Part shown: in pieces, positions 18,871 through 28,516 of the stretch
Layout: the number at the start of each line of letters is the position of its first letter
Position numbering within the stretch: the stretch's first letter is position 1
Assembly: GCF_018863395.1 (NCBI RefSeq)
Contig: NZ_JAHKRR010000002.1
Span: 372,001-436,000, forward strand
Origin: Sinomicrobium weinanense
GTDB taxonomy: Bacteria > Bacteroidota > Bacteroidia > Flavobacteriales > Flavobacteriaceae
Reading direction: 5' to 3'
Length of the DNA stretch: 64,000 bases
The notes under the pieces: generated by a model
Database searches by the model: none
Seen by the model: only the letters and a program-made list of their open reading frames with translations
Told to the model about the DNA's origin: nothing
Program-made: the position numbers and the translations under genes

Positions 18871-19845
18871 ATGAAAAAAAATATTGCGATCCTTATGGGA
18901 GGGTATTCCAGCGAATACGAGATCTCCCTACAAAGCGGTAATGTGGTTTACCGCCATTTGAACCAAGAGGCCTACAACCTTTTCCGCATCCATATCTTCC
19001 GGGATAAATGGGTATATGTAAACGACAATGACGAAGAGTTTCCCGTGGACAGGCACGATTTCAGCATTTCGCCAAAGGGTGAAAAGATCAATTTCGACGG
19101 GGTGTTTATTGCCATACACGGTTCTCCCGGTGAGGATGGTTATATACAGGCCTACCTGGACCTGCTGAACATTCCGCATACGTCCTGTGATTTTTACCAG
19201 GCTGCCCTTACCTTTAACAAAAGGGACTGCCTGTCGGTGCTCAGGGCTTATGGCATTCCCTGTGCTACTTCGTATTACCTGAACGAAGGAGATATTATCC
19301 GGGCAAACGAAATTACAGACAAGGTAGGGCTCCCCTGTTTTGTCAAAGCCAACAAGGCGGGGTCGAGCTTCGGTATCTCCAAGGTAAGCAGGGAAGAAGA
19401 CCTTTTGCCCGCCATAGAACACGCGTTCAAGGAAGACGATGAGATCATTATAGAGTCTTTTCTGGACGGAACGGAAGTTTCCGTAGGGGTTATTCAGTAT
19501 AAAGGTGAAGTCACTGTGCTGCCCCTTACGGAGATTGTATCGGAAAACGACTTTTTCGACTATAATGCCAAGTACCTCGGCCAGTCGCAGGAGATTACCC
19601 CGGCAAGGCTTAGTGAAGACATGACGGCCAAAGTATCGGACATGGCCAAAAAGGTATACGAAACACTGAAGTTAAAAGGCTTTAGCCGCAGCGAATACAT
19701 CATTGTAAACGATGTGCCCCACCTGCTGGAAGTAAACACCATTCCCGGGTTTACGGCAGAAAGCATACTGCCTCAACAGGCCCGGAAAGCGGGTATTTCG
19801 CTGGAAGAGCTCTTTAATAATGCAATAGAAGCCCTTCGACTTTAG
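18871..19845 (+). CDS. ddl: D-alanine--D-alanine ligase
   Basis: 324 aa, ATP-grasp enzyme. Marks: IAILMGGYSSEYEISLQSG at the N-terminus, HGSPGEDGYIQAYLDLLNIPHT, CFVKANKAGSSFGISKV (ATP binding), IIESFLDGTEVSVGVI and LLEVNTIPGFTAESILPQQA (metal and substrate loop). It makes the D-Ala-D-Ala dipeptide for peptidoglycan in the cytosol. A -7 box TACTTTTG lies at 18828-18835. Alanine racemase, which supplies D-Ala, is encoded 7 kb downstream (26738). Confidence 0.96.
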   Translation: MKKNIAILMGGYSSEYEISLQSGNVVYRHLNQEAYNLFRIHIFRDKWVYVNDNDEEFPVDRHDFSISPKGEKINFDGVFIAIHGSPGEDGYIQAYLDLLNIPHTSCDFYQAALTFNKRDCLSVLRAYGIPCATSYYLNEGDIIRANEITDKVGLPCFVKANKAGSSFGISKVSREEDLLPAIEHAFKEDDEIIIESFLDGTEVSVGVIQYKGEVTVLPLTEIVSENDFFDYNAKYLGQSQEITPARLSEDMTAKVSDMAKKVYETLKLKGFSRSEYIIVNDVPHLLEVNTIPGFTAESILPQQARKAGISLEELFNNAIEALRL

Positions 19846-19914
19846 TTTATCCTGAGTATTTCGATAAACTCAGTATAGTATTTAACCGAAGGATTCAGGG
19901 TCCGATTGAACCTT

Positions 19915-19989
19915 CCCTTCGACTCTGCTCAGGGACCGAGTAAAATTTTGAACTTTGAACCTTGAACCTTGAACCTTGAACCTTGAACA
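19915..19989. repeat. Interspersed 20-bp repeat plus six-copy TTGAACC tandem repeat
   Basis: CCCTTCGACTCTGCTCAGGG (19915-19934) belongs to a repeat also seen near 7251, 34390 and 37096. It is followed by six units of the heptamer TTGAAC(C/T/A) from 19948 to 19989. The last unit supplies an in-frame TTG just before coaD, which would give a false start four codons upstream of the real ATG. Confidence 0.75.
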
Positions 19990-19994
19990 AAAAT

Positions 19995-20450
19995 ATGAAA
20001 CGAGCAATTTTTCCGGGGTCGTTTGATCCCATCACTTTAGGACATTACGATATCATCATGCGAGGGCTTACCCTGTTTGACGAACTCGTCATTGCCATAG
20101 GGATCAATGCTGAGAAAAAATACATGTTCCCCATAGAAGAAAGAAAACGCTTTATCGAGGAAGCCTTCAGCGATGTCTCGAAAATAAAGGTCATGACCTA
20201 TGAAGGGCTGACCGTGGACTTCTGTAAAAAAATCGATGCCCAGTTTATCCTGAGAGGCCTGCGCAACCCGGCCGATTTTGAGTTTGAAAAGGCCATTGCG
20301 CACACCAACCGGAAGCTTTCGGAGATCGAGACGGTCTTTCTGCTCACTTCATCGGGAAAATCGTATATCAGTTCTTCCATTGTCCGGGACGTGATCCGCA
20401 ACGGGGGGGATTATACCGGACTGGTCCCGGAAACCGTCCGGGTAAAATAA
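19995..20450 (+). CDS. coaD: Phosphopantetheine adenylyltransferase
   Basis: 151 aa from the ATG at 19995. A TTG at 19983 is part of the TTGAACC repeat and is rejected. Nucleotidyltransferase fold with KRAIFPGSFDPITLGHYDII (HxGH-type motif as TLGH), RGLRNPADFEFEKAIAHTNRKL and SSGKSYISSSIVRDVIRNGG. It joins ATP and 4'-phosphopantetheine to form dephospho-CoA, the fourth step of CoA synthesis. Normal family length. Confidence 0.96.
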   Translation: MKRAIFPGSFDPITLGHYDIIMRGLTLFDELVIAIGINAEKKYMFPIEERKRFIEEAFSDVSKIKVMTYEGLTVDFCKKIDAQFILRGLRNPADFEFEKAIAHTNRKLSEIETVFLLTSSGKSYISSSIVRDVIRNGGDYTGLVPETVRVK

Positions 20451-20584
20451 TCAAAAAAAGCATGGGGACAGTAGATGGATCATTCAGGTTTTAGGCGGTT
20501 TGGGGGATAAGGATGTCACAAGTCCGGAGACTTGTGACGGACTTCTTCATGTGATCGTTGCCACGATCAGACTGGCATCTTAGA

Positions 20585-21385
20585 TCAGAACCGGTTATCC
20601 CCGCTCAGGATATCTCCGAGGCCACCGAGAACACTGCCTTCTCCCTTGTCTTTGCCTCCTCCCCGGGGTGCAGCGGCCCATACCCTTCCGGCCAGGCGGC
20701 TGAACGGCAGTGATTGTACATACACTATTCCCGGTCCCCGTAAAGTGGCAAAGAAAAGGCCTTCTCCACCAAAAACGGTGTTTTTAATGCCGCCTACAAA
20801 TTCTATATCGTAATCCACGTCTTTGGTAAAGCCTACAATACACCCGGTATCTACTTTAAGCACTTCTCCAGGGCCCAGTTCCTTCCTCGCCATCGTTCCC
20901 CCGGCGTGGACAAAGGCCATGCCATCGCCTTCCAGCTTTTGCATGATAAAACCTTCGCCACCAAAGAAACCGCGGCCCAGGCGTTTAGAAAACTCAATTC
21001 CCACACTTACTCCTTTGGCGGCACAGAGAAAAGCATCTTTCTGGCAGACAAACTTTCCTCCAAATTCAGTAAGGTCAACAGGAACGATCTTCCCGGGATA
21101 GGGCGAGGCAAAACTCACCTTTTTCTTTCCGTGTTCCACATTCAGAAAGGCAGTCATAAAAAGGCTTTCACCGGTCAGTAATCGCTTTCCTGCAGAGAAG
21201 AGTTTACCCAAAACCCCTTTTTCCTGGTTGGAACCGTCACCGAAAATGGTATCCATTTTTATTCCGGTATCCATCATCATAAAACTGCCTGCCTCGGCGA
21301 CTACTGCTTCCTCCGGATCGAGTTCGATCTCTACATATTGCATTTCTTCCCCGTAAATGTGGTAGTCTATTTCGTGTGCTGTCAT
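20585..21385 (-). CDS. AIM24 / TIGR00266 family protein
   Basis: 266 aa. Matches the TIGR00266 family: [42 protein letters not shown]-type repeats ([49 protein letters not shown]) and a Gly-rich tail. It should form a beta-rich, phospholipid-scramblase-like fold; function unknown. The C-terminal tail [25 protein letters not shown] is low complexity. Monocistronic on the minus strand. Confidence 0.87.
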   Translation of the reverse strand: MTAHEIDYHIYGEEMQYVEIELDPEEAVVAEAGSFMMMDTGIKMDTIFGDGSNQEKGVLGKLFSAGKRLLTGESLFMTAFLNVEHGKKKVSFASPYPGKIVPVDLTEFGGKFVCQKDAFLCAAKGVSVGIEFSKRLGRGFFGGEGFIMQKLEGDGMAFVHAGGTMARKELGPGEVLKVDTGCIVGFTKDVDYDIEFVGGIKNTVFGGEGLFFATLRGPGIVYVQSLPFSRLAGRVWAAAPRGGGKDKGEGSVLGGLGDILSGDNRF

Positions 21386-21507
21386 TTTATTTTGTGTTTA
21401 GGATTGATGTACCGTATTAGTATAAAAAATGATGGGTTCGTTACAGGGAAATAGTGAAAAGGGGTACGATACTCGTTGCAAACGAGCACGAGTAGATGAG
21501 TTATAGT

Positions 21508-22377
21508 TTAATCCATTATATCCTTTAGCTCGGTTGTTTTCCACATATTGTTCTTTTCAATAAATTCTTTGATTGTGGCTACATGGCTTGCCCCCATAAG
21601 AAGCATTACCTTTTTATTATCCGGTGTAGTATTCTTTTGAACCAGGGACCAGATGTAAAGATTCCTTCTGTACCATTCCGATATCAGGTACGCTCCTGTA
21701 AAATTATCGGTATCACCGGCCAGCAGGGGGATTTCCGTATGAAATTTGTTGCTTATCTGTCTTAGCTGAGCGGTGTTCATAAAACAGGTCATTTCTAAAA
21801 GCGAAGCTCCTTGTTCTATTTTATTGTCAAAGTCGGTTGTGAATGATCGGATCGCCTTTTCAATTTCTTTTTGTAGGTCGGATTGCTTGTTTTCTTTAAT
21901 TACGGTCATCAGACTGTCAAACGGAAACCGGGTATCGGTGTAATCTACGGCATAAACCCTTTTCAGATCGTTATCCTTTGCAACCCTGAATGCCAGTTGA
22001 AAGATTTCATTTTTTAAATAAAAATCAGAAAGGTTGCTATTTAAAAAATATTTGCCTTCCCGATATAACTGAAATAACGAATCTAATTCTGCCTGTTCTT
22101 CATGCGGCCATTCCACAAAAACCCTGTCCGGGCTATACTCCTTTATTGCTTTGGATATCTGGTTTAATTCCTTCTGTGATTCCTCACTCAAAACATCGAA
22201 GGATTTTGTCTTTGCTGCATCTTTCCCGGGATTGTTATAATGAAAAGTGCCTATTAACAAAACCTCTTTTTTTTCTTCGTTGCCTTGAGCGGTCCGGGCT
22301 TGCATTGAAAAACTCTCTTTGCAACCAAAGACGATACTCAAAAATACAAGGGCCTGAATGATGTTGATTTTATACAT
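21508..22377 (-). CDS. DUF5694 (TraB/Tiki-like) secreted protein
   Basis: 289 aa with an N-terminal signal; a Cys at residue 19 (SIVFGC) may be a lipobox. The core resembles the TraB/GumN/Tiki superfamily: LIGTFHYNNPG near the N-terminus, VFVEWPHEEQAEL, and GASHVATIKEFIEKN near the C-terminus (the GxxH of the family). Some superfamily members are metalloproteases; activity here is unproven. No co-transcribed neighbour is evident. The base composition is more AT-rich than the host genes around it. Confidence 0.7.
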   Translation of the reverse strand: MYKINIIQALVFLSIVFGCKESFSMQARTAQGNEEKKEVLLIGTFHYNNPGKDAAKTKSFDVLSEESQKELNQISKAIKEYSPDRVFVEWPHEEQAELDSLFQLYREGKYFLNSNLSDFYLKNEIFQLAFRVAKDNDLKRVYAVDYTDTRFPFDSLMTVIKENKQSDLQKEIEKAIRSFTTDFDNKIEQGASLLEMTCFMNTAQLRQISNKFHTEIPLLAGDTDNFTGAYLISEWYRRNLYIWSLVQKNTTPDNKKVMLLMGASHVATIKEFIEKNNMWKTTELKDIMD

Positions 22378-22533
22378 TACGTGGTTAAATTGTGGATGGC
22401 TATATACGGAGCTTTTATTTCGCTATCGAATAAACATCATTGAATATATTGATATCAAATTACCACCATCTCATTAATTTTTAAACAAATAGTTTTTCAC
22501 ATTCAGACAGGAAAGGCCTAAGTAGTAGCAGAG

Positions 22534-22556
22534 AAAAAAGCCCGTTAAAAGGGCCC
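22534..22556 (-). terminator. Intrinsic terminator (minus strand)
   Basis: On the minus strand GCCC-TTTTAAC-GGGC (22554-22540) is followed by TTTTTT. It lies downstream of the stop of the 155-aa membrane protein gene (22628) and serves that leftward gene. The stem is only 4 bp. Confidence 0.5.
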
Positions 22557-22627
22557 GAAACGATCCGTTTTTTTACCAACAAATGGCTTGTGCAGCAACT
22601 ATCGGTGTTACCAAACGTTTGCCTTTT

Positions 22628-23095
22628 TTAAAACTCCAATATTTCAGAAATCAATGTTTTATATTCCTGTACTTTCCTATCAGACCTCTTCTTTAGCTCA
22701 ATCCATAATACAATTCCTATTGCTAATAGTATTCCCCCGGTAATGTACATGGCAACACTGTTACTTATCCCTGAGATTGTCATAATCAGAAAGCCCAAAC
22801 CAAAAAGCATATTGGTAAATATTATCAATGTCATTAAAAAGTGTTGGGTAAAGGAAATTTCTACATTGGTCTCATTTTCAGTATCTGTTTTTGATATTTT
22901 TCCATTTACAATAATGTAATTAAGGTATATCATGTACCATGCATATAGAACCCGTTTACGCACTTTAAATGTCACTGAATCATTTTTATCATCATTCATA
23001 TTAAAAACAAATCCGTTAACAGATCCAAGTGCGGATTCTAATTTCTTACTAATCTCTTTAGGATTGCTTTTTACTTTAAGGTTCCATGCTTTCAT
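22628..23095 (-). CDS. Hypothetical two-helix membrane protein
   Basis: 155 aa, not recognised. Residues 1-70 are soluble (KVKSNPKEISKKLESALGSVNGFVFNMNDD...). Two membrane helices follow at about 90-108 and 113-132 (IIFTNMLFGLGFLIMTISG; VAMYITGGILLAIGIVLWI), then a charged tail. AT-rich compared with its neighbours. A leftward terminator follows. No function is proposed. Confidence 0.6.
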   Translation of the reverse strand: MKAWNLKVKSNPKEISKKLESALGSVNGFVFNMNDDKNDSVTFKVRKRVLYAWYMIYLNYIIVNGKISKTDTENETNVEISFTQHFLMTLIIFTNMLFGLGFLIMTISGISNSVAMYITGGILLAIGIVLWIELKKRSDRKVQEYKTLISEILEF

Positions 23096-23240
23096 ATTGT
23101 CGTTTTAAATGTTTGGTAACACACAAATATACACAATTCCCTGTTTTGGCCGTAAATAAGCAACAAGTCAACAAACTTCAATATTTATCAGGAGGCGCGA
23201 TAGTAATACTCGTTGCAAACAAGCACAGGTAGAGAGCGTA

Positions 23241-24293
23241 TTACAAATTTTTGCTTTCGTGGTCCAGCAGCCATTTTTTCCGGGCTATTCCGCCACCGTA
23301 ACCGGTAAGCTGTCCGTTGGCGCCTATGACCCGGTGGCAGGGAATAATAATGGAGATCCTGTTAAGTCCGTTGGCTCTTGCTACTGCCCTTACCGCACTG
23401 GGCCTGTTCATGGTTACGGCCTGTTCTCCATAGGACCGGGTAGTACCATAAGGTATTTCGGTGAGTTTTTGCCATACGAGTTGCTGGAAATCCGTTCCGG
23501 GTGTTACCAGCGGAATATCGAATTTCATCCTCCTGCCTTCAAAATATTCGCCAATTTGTTTTTCGGTGGTTTTCAGATGTGTATTACTCCCGGAGATGAT
23601 CACCGCCCTGAGCCGTCGCGACAGGTCCCTGAATTCGGATTCCAGCATTCTCCGGTCCGTAAATTCTAGGAGGCAAAGCCCCTGGTCCGTGGCACAGGCA
23701 TACATCGGCCCGAGAGGTGTGGTAAAACGGTGAATGTAGATCACATTCCTGTCCCGGGCATCATCCGGGGCCACGCCAAAAACATTTTTAAAGGCAGCTC
23801 CGAAGCCACTCAGGGATTCGTAACCGGAGTCGAAAGCAGAATCTGTGACCCTGGTCCCGTTTTTCAGTTCCCGGAAAGCTATGTTAACCCGTATCATACG
23901 TTGATAGGCCTGAAAGGTAAGCCCGTGGTGCTTCTTAAACCACCTCCGAATGGTTTCCGGCGTATAGCCCATTTGCCGGATATCCCCGTCGGACAACTTT
24001 CTTTCCGGCTGTGCAGATACCATCCGCATCAGTGTTTTGATCTCTTCCGGTGGTTCGTCGACATTCTCGGTAGGGCGGCACACTTTACAAGGACGGTATC
24101 CATGCCTGAGCGCGTCTTTTGAGGTGGTACAGAAAACAACATTTTCGGGCTTGGGTTTCCTGGCCCGGCATGTCGATACACAAAATACCCCGGTAGTTTT
24201 TACACATACATAAAAAACGCCTACATACTGGCTGTCCCTCTCCAGCAGGGCTGTGTAAAAGCGTTTTATTTTATCCTTTTCCGTGACCAGCAT
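23241..24293 (-). CDS. ada: Ada: methylation-responsive regulator and O6-alkylguanine transferase
   Basis: 350 aa with full Ada architecture. The N-terminal zinc domain has Cys38, Cys42 and the C-x-x-C pair of RPCKVCRP; Cys38 would accept methyl groups from phosphotriesters. An AraC-type HTH (ETIRRWFKKHHGLTFQAYQRMIRVN) follows, then the methyltransferase domain with IIPCHRVIGANG (acceptor Cys319) and TGYGGGIARKKWLL. It repairs O6-methylguanine and activates its regulon when methylated. The start overlaps the end of the PEP-mutase-like gene by 23 nt. Confidence 0.95.
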   Translation of the reverse strand: MLVTEKDKIKRFYTALLERDSQYVGVFYVCVKTTGVFCVSTCRARKPKPENVVFCTTSKDALRHGYRPCKVCRPTENVDEPPEEIKTLMRMVSAQPERKLSDGDIRQMGYTPETIRRWFKKHHGLTFQAYQRMIRVNIAFRELKNGTRVTDSAFDSGYESLSGFGAAFKNVFGVAPDDARDRNVIYIHRFTTPLGPMYACATDQGLCLLEFTDRRMLESEFRDLSRRLRAVIISGSNTHLKTTEKQIGEYFEGRRMKFDIPLVTPGTDFQQLVWQKLTEIPYGTTRSYGEQAVTMNRPSAVRAVARANGLNRISIIIPCHRVIGANGQLTGYGGGIARKKWLLDHESKNL

Positions 24294-25062
24294 TTTTAAA
24301 CAAGGTTTTAAACGAGCCTTCGGCCCGTATGTTTTTTATGGTTTCCGTAAATATATCCATTAAACCGGAATGAATGAAATTCCCCATACTTATCCGCTTC
24401 ACACCACATTCTGCCAGGCTCTCAAAAGAAGGCAATTCCGGCATACACATCACATTGACAGGCAATAAAGTACCGGAGATCACTGTTCTTATATCCTGCT
24501 CTTTCACTATGCAGGGTACAAATAACCCGTCTACCCCGGCCTGTTCATACAGTTTTGCCCTTTTCACCGTTTCTTCGGTTGCCGAAGGTATACCCAGTAT
24601 AAAAGTATCTGTCCTGACATTGATAAACAAGTCCTTTCCCGCTTGTTTCAAATGGTTCTTCACTTCCCCTATTACCTCGCTGAAGTCTTCGGCAGAGAGG
24701 AGTTTTCTTTCGCCCCCTACCCTGGAATCTTCAATATTTATTCCGGCCACACCGAGGTGGTAAAGTTTTTCAATATTCGCGATAATTTCCGATACGCTTT
24801 CGCCATATCCGCCTTCGATATCGACAGAAAGTGGTACACTCGTCCCGGCGGCGATCCGCTTCACTATAAAAAACAATTCGTCAAAAGGCAGGTTTTCCCC
24901 GTCTTCATAGCCCAGCATATGCGAAATTGCAGCACTCGAAGTCCCCAGGGCCTTAAAGCCCTGCTGTTCCATGACCTCAGCGCTTTTTACATCCCAAACG
25001 TTACCTAGAACAAAAGGCGTGGACTGGTGATGCAGTTCTGAAAATTCTTTGTATTTGTTCAT
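24271..25062 (-). CDS. Isocitrate lyase / PEP mutase-family protein
   Basis: 263 aa TIM-barrel protein of the ICL/PEPM superfamily: LGNVWDVKSAEVMEQQGFKALGTSSAAIS, SVDIEGGYGES (metal site), GINIEDSRVGG, and VNVMCMPELPSFESLAECGVKRISMGN. It lacks the KKCGH motif of true isocitrate lyases, so it is more likely a carboxyphosphonoenolpyruvate/oxaloacetate-type lyase of unknown substrate. It overlaps ada by 23 nt, giving a two-gene leftward operon. A role in alkylation response is inferred only from this linkage. Confidence 0.85.
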   Translation of the reverse strand: MNKYKEFSELHHQSTPFVLGNVWDVKSAEVMEQQGFKALGTSSAAISHMLGYEDGENLPFDELFFIVKRIAAGTSVPLSVDIEGGYGESVSEIIANIEKLYHLGVAGINIEDSRVGGERKLLSAEDFSEVIGEVKNHLKQAGKDLFINVRTDTFILGIPSATEETVKRAKLYEQAGVDGLFVPCIVKEQDIRTVISGTLLPVNVMCMPELPSFESLAECGVKRISMGNFIHSGLMDIFTETIKNIRAEGSFKTLFKNAGHGKG

Positions 25063-25301
25063 GATCCTTTTTTAAAGCAAAATGACAAAATCCGGTTTTG
25101 CTTTACAACCGAAAAATGGACAGGTATTTTTTGGAGGACAGTTGCAGGTTGCCAGTTACAGGTTACAGGTTAAAATGGCAACTGACAACCCGCAACCGGT
25201 AACCGGCGATCGGCACCCCCAATTTCCTTAATGACTAATAATTTCCTAAATTAGTAGGACAATCACTCCCGTTACAACACAGGTTTCCCTGAAAACATCT
25301 T

Positions 25302-26477
25302 ATGTTCATGGCAGAAAACCACATGATCGACATAGAAAAACTGACCCGCTTCCGGAGATATCTCCACCGCTATCCGGAAGTATCGGGCCGGGAATACGAA
25401 ACCACGAAAAAAATCAACGCCTTTTTACAGGATTACTCCCCCGACCGGCTTATCGAAGGCCTGGGCGGAACGGGTATTGCCGCTATATACAAAGGGAGAG
25501 AAGAAGGAAAAACGGTCCTTATCCGGTGTGAACTGGACGCCCTGCCCATACCGGAAACAAACACTTTCGATCATCGTTCTGAAAGTCCCGGGGTTTCCCA
25601 TAAATGCGGCCACGACGGACATATGGCCATGGTAGCCGGACTGGCAGAACTGTTACATCAACAACGCCCGGGCAAAGGCAGGGTGGTCCTGCTTTTTCAA
25701 CCTTCGGAAGAAGACGGCAGTGGTGCCGGAAAAGTGCTGTCCGATCCGGGTTTTGCGGAGATCACCCCCGATTATGTATTTGCCCTGCACAATGTTCCCT
25801 CCTTTCCTAAAGGACAGATCGTTATCAAGGAAGGGGTTTTTACGCCCGCGGTAAACAGTATTGTCATTGCGCTGAAAGGAAAGACTGCCCATGCGGGCGA
25901 ACCGGAAAAAGGAATTAATCCCGCTTATGCCATTGCGGAGATCGTCCGGGAATTCCGCTCCCTGGCCCATCCGGATATCAATACTGATCATTTTTGTATC
26001 GTAACCCCCATACACATCAGGATGGGCGAGATCGCTTACGGGGTATCGGCAGGAGAAGGAGAAGTACATTTTACCATCCGTTGCAAGACCAACCAAAGGA
26101 TGAAGGAGATCGGGGAAACAGCCGAAAAGATCGCCCGGGAAGCTGCATACAGGCACGGCTTAAAGGAGCATATTTCATGGACCCAAAAATTTTTTGCCAA
26201 TGAGAACGATGCCCGGGCAGTACAATGGATACGGGACATCGCTTCGGAACAGGGCTTCGACCTGTTCGAAAAGGAAACTCCTTTTGGCTGGGGTGAGGAT
26301 TTCGGGCTGTTTACCCGGAAATTCCCCGGAGCCATGTTCGGGCTGGGGGCCGGAGAGGATACTCCTGCCCTGCACAATCCGGATTATGATTTTCCCGATA
26401 AGATCATTCCGGTAGGGGTGCGGATGTTTTACGAACTTATTAAAAAGGTGACTTCCGGAAAGATTGAATGGGATTGA
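25302..26477 (+). CDS. M20-family amidohydrolase
   Basis: 391 aa, metal-dependent amidase/aminoacylase of the M20D type. Visible: RRYLHRYPEVSGREYET, RCELDALPIPE, SHKCGHDGHMAMVAGLA (metal Cys and His), LLFQPSEEDGSGAGKVL and ALHNVPSFPKGQIVIKEG. It would cleave N-acyl amino acids or similar amides. Starts at 25302, 25308 and 25323 are all possible; 25302 is the longest. The GC-rich Gly/Glu content matches the host backbone. Confidence 0.9.
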   Translation: MFMAENHMIDIEKLTRFRRYLHRYPEVSGREYETTKKINAFLQDYSPDRLIEGLGGTGIAAIYKGREEGKTVLIRCELDALPIPETNTFDHRSESPGVSHKCGHDGHMAMVAGLAELLHQQRPGKGRVVLLFQPSEEDGSGAGKVLSDPGFAEITPDYVFALHNVPSFPKGQIVIKEGVFTPAVNSIVIALKGKTAHAGEPEKGINPAYAIAEIVREFRSLAHPDINTDHFCIVTPIHIRMGEIAYGVSAGEGEVHFTIRCKTNQRMKEIGETAEKIAREAAYRHGLKEHISWTQKFFANENDARAVQWIRDIASEQGFDLFEKETPFGWGEDFGLFTRKFPGAMFGLGAGEDTPALHNPDYDFPDKIIPVGVRMFYELIKKVTSGKIEWD

Positions 26478-26536
26478 TGCAGATTGAAGGAAAAAGATTG
26501 AGCTAAATTAATATGGGTTCGATATAAGGTAAGAGG

Positions 26537-26660
26537 GTCATTGCGAGAAGCCGACCCAAGGAGGCAACGCAGCAATCTCACGGAGGCAGCCAACTAACCT
26601 CCAAAGGTAAGCGCAAACCTGTGGGGAGACTGCCGCGCTCCGCTCGCGGTGACGTTTTTT
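26537..26660. repeat. Imperfect palindromic repeat downstream of the M20 gene
   Basis: Ends GTCATTGCGAG (26537-26547) and CTCGCGGTGAC (26643-26653) match as inverted repeats at 9 of 11 positions, with GAGGCAACGCAGCAATCTC and GGGGAGACTGCCGCGCTC inside. A T-run (26655-26660) follows, so it may also terminate the M20 transcript. It resembles widespread 'GTCATTGCGAG...' intergenic repeats. Confidence 0.6.
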
Positions 26661-26737
26661 AACATAGAATCTCAAGTTACATTAAGATCAGGGTTTTTAA
26701 GTATCAATCTCCGATCAATCTATAAAACATACAGACC

Positions 26738-27889
26738 ATGCATACAAATTCCACCATAGAACTCAGCCTTTCCGCATTGAAAAAAAACCTGTCTTTCTTA
26801 AAAAGAACTTTTGGCCGTGAGGTAAGGATATCGTCGGTAGTCAAAGGGAATGCGTATGGTCACGGTATCAGGGAATTTGTGCGGATGGCCTCCCGGTGTG
26901 GTATTGACCATTTTTCTGTTTTTGATTCCAACGAAGCCAGAAAGGTCAGGGAGGTGGCCGGGAAAAATACGGAGATCATGATCATGGGCTTTGTCGAAAA
27001 CGAATCGCTCGCCTGGGCAGTGGCCAATGATGTTTCTTTTTTTGTTTTCGAAAAAGACCGGCTGCAAAAAGCGGTAAGGGTAGCTAAAAAGCTCGGAAAA
27101 AAGGCCTGTATACATGTGGAGGTCGAAACCGGGATGAACCGTACGGGGTTCGACCTCAGGGAAATTCCGGGCGTGATCAGGTATATACAAAAGGAAAAAG
27201 ACCACCTTCAGCTCAAAGGACTTTGCACGCACTATGCCGGGGCGGAAAGCGTGGCCAACTATTACCGGGTTACGGAACAGATCAAAGTTTTTAAGAAGGT
27301 ACACAGCCTGTTCATCAAGGAGGGGCTGCGCCCGGAAATAAGGCATACCGCATGTTCCGCAGCGGCTATGGTATACCCGGAAACACGAATGGACATGGTG
27401 CGTATAGGGATCATGCAGTACGGCCTGTGGCCCAGCCCGGAGACTTTTGTGAGCCTGCTTAACAGACGAAAGGCCAAAACCGACCCCTTGCGAAGAGTTA
27501 TAGCGTGGAAAAGCAAGGTGATGAGCATCAAAAAGATCAGGGCCGGGGATTTTATCGGCTATGGCACACATTTTATGGCCAAACAGAAAATGAAGATCGC
27601 TGTGGTCCCCATAGGCTATTCGCACGGGTACAGCCGTTCGCTGAGCAACCAGGGCCGGGTGCTGATACACGGCCACCGTTGTGTTGTAGTAGGTAGCGTA
27701 GGCATGAACATGATGATCGTTGATGTTTCCGTGATCACGGACTTAAAGAAGGGAGACGAAGTAGTGATGATCGGTGCCCAGGAGCAGGACGATATGACCG
27801 TGGCCTCCTTCAGCGATTACAGTGACCAGCTCAATTACGAGCTCCTGGCCAGGCTTTCCCGCGACATCCCCAGAAAAATAGTGGACTGA
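26738..27889 (+). CDS. alr: Alanine racemase
   Basis: 383 aa PLP enzyme. The N-terminal barrel has SSVVKGNAYGHG with the PLP Lys, HVEVETGMNRTGFDL and GLCTHYAGAES; the C-terminal domain has GYGTHFMAKQKMKIAVVPIGYSHGYSRSLSNQG and VGSVGMNMMIVDVS. It interconverts L- and D-alanine for peptidoglycan in the cytosol. Family length is typical. Together with ddl (18871) it completes the local D-Ala-D-Ala supply. Confidence 0.95.
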   Translation: MHTNSTIELSLSALKKNLSFLKRTFGREVRISSVVKGNAYGHGIREFVRMASRCGIDHFSVFDSNEARKVREVAGKNTEIMIMGFVENESLAWAVANDVSFFVFEKDRLQKAVRVAKKLGKKACIHVEVETGMNRTGFDLREIPGVIRYIQKEKDHLQLKGLCTHYAGAESVANYYRVTEQIKVFKKVHSLFIKEGLRPEIRHTACSAAAMVYPETRMDMVRIGIMQYGLWPSPETFVSLLNRRKAKTDPLRRVIAWKSKVMSIKKIRAGDFIGYGTHFMAKQKMKIAVVPIGYSHGYSRSLSNQGRVLIHGHRCVVVGSVGMNMMIVDVSVITDLKKGDEVVMIGAQEQDDMTVASFSDYSDQLNYELLARLSRDIPRKIVD

Positions 27890-27946
27890 TTGTGTATGAC
27901 TTAGCTTTTTTTTGTAACTTTTGATGTTCTTTTCAATCCCGGGATC

Positions 27947-28270
27947 ATGAAAGAAAGGATAACATCATACAGGGAATTTTACAAATTCTACCTTACCGAA
28001 CACCGTAACAAGACCAGCCGTATACTGCATTTTACCGGTACATTCCTCGTTTTTGTACTTGCCGCGGCCTTTATAATCGGCAAAGGCGGATGGCGATGGC
28101 TGCTTGTACCCGTAGTGGGCTATGGTTTTGCCTGGATGGGCCATGCCTTCTTTGAAAAGAACAAGCCTGCCACTTTCAAATACCCGTTGTGGAGCCTGTT
28201 ATCGGACTTTAAACTCTTTTTTGAAATTATCCTTGGAAAGCGTTCATTTGATAGTCGAAAAGACGGTTGA
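27947..28270 (+). CDS. DUF962 / Mpo1-like protein
   Basis: 107 aa. It begins with TSYREFYKFYLTEHRNKTSRILHFTGTFLVF, the Mpo1/DUF962 signature with its conserved HRNxxSRxLHFxG histidines, and has two hydrophobic helices plus GYGFAWMGHAFFEKNKPATFKYPLWSL. Yeast Mpo1 is an iron-dependent dioxygenase acting on 2-hydroxy fatty acids; bacterial members are only inferred to be related. A membrane location is likely. Confidence 0.85.
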   Translation: MKERITSYREFYKFYLTEHRNKTSRILHFTGTFLVFVLAAAFIIGKGGWRWLLVPVVGYGFAWMGHAFFEKNKPATFKYPLWSLLSDFKLFFEIILGKRSFDSRKDG

Positions 28271-28308
28271 AAATTTAAGGTTACAGGTCGTTGGATAGCG
28301 CTTTGACG

Positions 28309-28445
28309 GTCCCCCTCTGCCTTCGGCATCTCCCCCGGAGGGGAAAAAATTATCCTTTAAACACTATAATTTTATTACACTTCCATTCCGGTATAAAAAA
28401 GGTAAAAACCGTCCCCTTAGGGGAGATGCCGAAGGCAGAGGGGAC
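28309..28445. repeat. Long inverted repeat (26-27 bp arms)
   Basis: Left arm 28309-28335 and right arm 28420-28445 are reverse complements except for one inserted C (core CTCTGCCTTCGGCATCTCCCC). The same core occurs at 40179-40306 and, interrupted, at 37084-37132. It lies between Mpo1-like and DUF4442 genes that converge on it, so it may stop transcription from both sides. Confidence 0.75.
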
Positions 28446-28516
28446 ATCTATTTCATTCAATCTACATCAATCTCCTACCAATCTTTATAAACAACAGCAC
28501 CCCACCAACTCCCCGG

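Noticed and set aside
19983-19994. TTG start for coaD
   Set aside because: The TTG is part of a TTGAACC tandem repeat.
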